Assembly (NCBI GenBank): GCA_002712645.1
Contig: PAUH01000010.1
Location: 58,113 to 64,904, forward strand
Direction: 5' to 3'
Length of the DNA: 6,792 nucleotides
Source: Methanobacteriota archaeon
Lineage (GTDB): Archaea > Thermoplasmatota > Poseidoniia > Poseidoniales > Thalassarchaeaceae
In this document: piece by piece, positions 5,542 through 6,792 of the stretch
How positions within the stretch are numbered: the stretch's first letter is position 1
Layout: each line of letters opens with the position of its first letter
The notes under the pieces: generated by a model
Database searches by the model: none
Told to the model about the DNA's origin: nothing
The model's input: the letters and a program-made list of their open reading frames with translations, nothing else
Program-made: the position numbers and the translations under genes

Positions 5542-6570
5542 ATGTCGTCTATGTCAATCGGTTTCTTGAACGACGACACATGTTGGTGTGGAGACAGGAT
5601 CAGCGAAGCAGATGGACATGAGTACACTGAGATTCAGAATATGGCCGAAGGTTTCAAGTTACTAGAATCAAGTGACTTAGACGCTGTTATCATTCCATCT
5701 AGAGCCATTCATGGGCGGCAAATCGAGATGATTTCATCAGGTCTCTCAGTGGCAGGCGCGATCAATCAACACAGGCCCTTCCACGTGGTTGTTGCAGGCG
5801 ATAGGCCCTCGCATCTTCCCCGATCTGCAGTAGTCATCAGTGGCTCCAGAATCGTTCGAAGACAACTCAGGAGATTTAGAAGAGACCTCCGGGTATTGTC
5901 TCCAAAAGCGTGGTCAGGGATACAGAACGTCCCCCTTCCAGAGGAAAATGTCGTATCATGGCTGGAAGATATGCGTCAAAATGGGATTATCGATGCGTAT
6001 ACAATACCCCGGGAATCATTCGACCGTCTCAACTTGAAGACGAGAAGGTTCGCTCTCTGGCCGGATCCCAAAGAGGCAGGTGGGTCATTCTTCCTCCCGC
6101 CCATGTACTCAGACCTCCCTATTGTCATCGCCAGAGAGGGCTTTCCAAAAAAGCGCCTAGAAGGCTTGTTTGGGAGAGAGGGGGGGGCGGCTTGGCATGT
6201 CATGAACGAGCTATTTGGAGCTGAGTCGGAAGATGTGGCTGATGGGATTGGCGTTCTGGTACAGCATCGTACTATATCCAGTCTCCTCCAGCAAGCTGAA
6301 ACGACCAGGGACCTAGCTCTCGAACAATCTTGCAGAGACTCAGAGGGGGATATCCTCCCAGAAGGTTCTCGTCTTTTCATAAGAGTGGAATACGTGTCAA
6401 AAGATGGAATGCGTACCTTCAGAATGGATCGACTGATTGATCCGGAAAACCTACACAGCGGATGCGTAACAATGGGCATGGAATGGCGAGCGATGTTTTC
6501 CACATTATCAGAACCTCAGGATGAACATCCAAGGCTCGGCGCCGGTTCTCCGGCATTTTTTCAGCAATGA
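5542..6570 (+). CDS. Divergent hydroxymethylbilane synthase (porphobilinogen deaminase)-like protein, probably not a normal enzyme
   Basis: A 342-residue soluble protein. Read by eye it follows the HMBS plan. A helix then strand at 36-51 (EGFKLL..DLDAVII) matches the region before the SxKDxP catalytic loop. SGSRIVRRQLRRFRRDLRV (100-118) matches the GTSSLRRQAQLRRLRPDL block. GIIDAYTIPRESFDRLNL (148-165) matches GEYDAIILAAAGLKRLGL, and FLPPMYSDLPIVIARE (184-199) matches FLPxxGQGALAIE. Residues 278-295 resemble the third-domain strands. Key residues are missing: the catalytic Asp of SxKD falls in SRAI (53-56), the N-terminal RGSxLAxxQ motif is absent, and the cofactor cysteine position seems to be near Val232 (Cys264 is the nearest alternative). 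HMBS joins four porphobilinogens in tetrapyrrole synthesis; this copy may only bind a ligand or play a structural role. It diverges from the prenyl synthase. A run of eight G (6180-6187) lies in frame. Homology is inference from motif order. Confidence 0.7.
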   Translation: MSSMSIGFLNDDTCWCGDRISEADGHEYTEIQNMAEGFKLLESSDLDAVIIPSRAIHGRQIEMISSGLSVAGAINQHRPFHVVVAGDRPSHLPRSAVVISGSRIVRRQLRRFRRDLRVLSPKAWSGIQNVPLPEENVVSWLEDMRQNGIIDAYTIPRESFDRLNLKTRRFALWPDPKEAGGSFFLPPMYSDLPIVIAREGFPKKRLEGLFGREGGAAWHVMNELFGAESEDVADGIGVLVQHRTISSLLQQAETTRDLALEQSCRDSEGDILPEGSRLFIRVEYVSKDGMRTFRMDRLIDPENLHSGCVTMGMEWRAMFSTLSEPQDEHPRLGAGSPAFFQQ

Positions 6571-6792
6571 ATGATTAGTGCCTTGCAGAGCCATGAGAGT
6601 CGGAATCGATATCCGCCAGCACACATGCGCGAGGTCATGGCGATTCCGGAGGTAGACCCCCTTGTTCTCGATCGCCTCTACCGATCTGACCTTCGTAGCC
6701 TGAGAGAAAATGCAGAGCATGAAGGGATCTCCAAGAGGGGCTCTGTCGAAGTGCTGCGGGCATCTTTGATTCGTCATCACGTCCTATCTGAC
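6571..6792 (+). CDS. Start of an unrecognised protein with a SAP-like segment, cut by window edge
   Basis: An open frame of 74 codons begins with ATG directly after the TGA of the HMBS-like gene and runs off the right edge. That arrangement suggests one transcript and re-initiation by the same ribosomes. Later in-frame ATGs at 6625 and 6637 are possible starts; none has a well-spaced Shine-Dalgarno. From about residue 34 the protein reads LYRSDLRSLRENAEHEGISKRGS and continues with a second short helix. This helix, Gly-Ile-Ser turn, Arg-Gly, helix pattern resembles a SAP-type motif, which often binds DNA or RNA, but the match is by eye. The full protein and its function cannot be told from this fragment. 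Confidence 0.5.
   Translation, partial: MISALQSHESRNRYPPAHMREVMAIPEVDPLVLDRLYRSDLRSLRENAEHEGISKRGSVEVLRASLIRHHVLSD

Noticed and set aside
5460..5627. Upstream extension of the prenyl synthase frame by 56 codons
   Set aside because: It would cross the TATA palindrome and overlap the divergent gene. The added residues show no synthase features, while ATG 5459 gives a normal-length protein.
5976..6503. Minus-strand open frame of 175 codons opposite the HMBS-like gene
   Set aside because: It has no recognisable motif and lies entirely inside a gene that shows family-like blocks in the other strand.

Overview
The window looks like archaeal chromosome. Two genes of an A-type (V/A-type) ATP synthase, a polyprenyl diphosphate synthase paired with a geranylgeranyl reductase as in ether-lipid synthesis, and TATA-like boxes about 25 bases before probable leaderless starts all point to Archaea. 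Moderate GC content, short intergenic gaps and the mix of genes would fit a euryarchaeote such as a Thermoplasmatota lineage (for example a marine group). That placement is inference; no rRNA or species-diagnostic marker is present.

Layout. On the minus strand, bases 1-1891 hold the head of an ATP synthase operon: atpH (peripheral-stalk coiled coil), then atpI (membrane stator subunit a/I), which runs off the left edge without its C-terminus. Across a divergent promoter region (1892-2017), a UbiE/MenG-like SAM methyltransferase reads rightward (2018-2725), followed by an unrecognised AT-rich two-helix membrane protein (2778-3332). Converging on these is a minus-strand two-gene operon: polyprenyl (probably geranylgeranyl) diphosphate synthase (start 5459), then an FAD-dependent geranylgeranyl reductase (4472-3372). 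The reductase ribosome-binding site is built into the stop codon of the synthase. A second divergent region (5460-5541), centred on the palindrome GATATATC, separates this operon from a rightward gene (5542-6570) that resembles hydroxymethylbilane synthase but appears to lack its catalytic residues. A further open frame begins directly after it (6571) and runs off the right edge; its visible part has a SAP-like segment.

How the genes work together. AtpH and AtpI are stator parts of the ATP synthase. The synthase makes an isoprenoid diphosphate chain, and the reductase saturates isoprenoid double bonds, most simply for archaeal membrane lipids. The nearby UbiE/MenG-like methyltransferase and the IspB-like active-site floor of the synthase leave open a link to isoprenoid quinone synthesis.

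The most unusual item is the HMBS-like protein with an apparently dismantled active site. No tRNA, rRNA, CRISPR array, insertion sequence or convincing terminator was seen, and there is no gene-free stretch over 300 bases.
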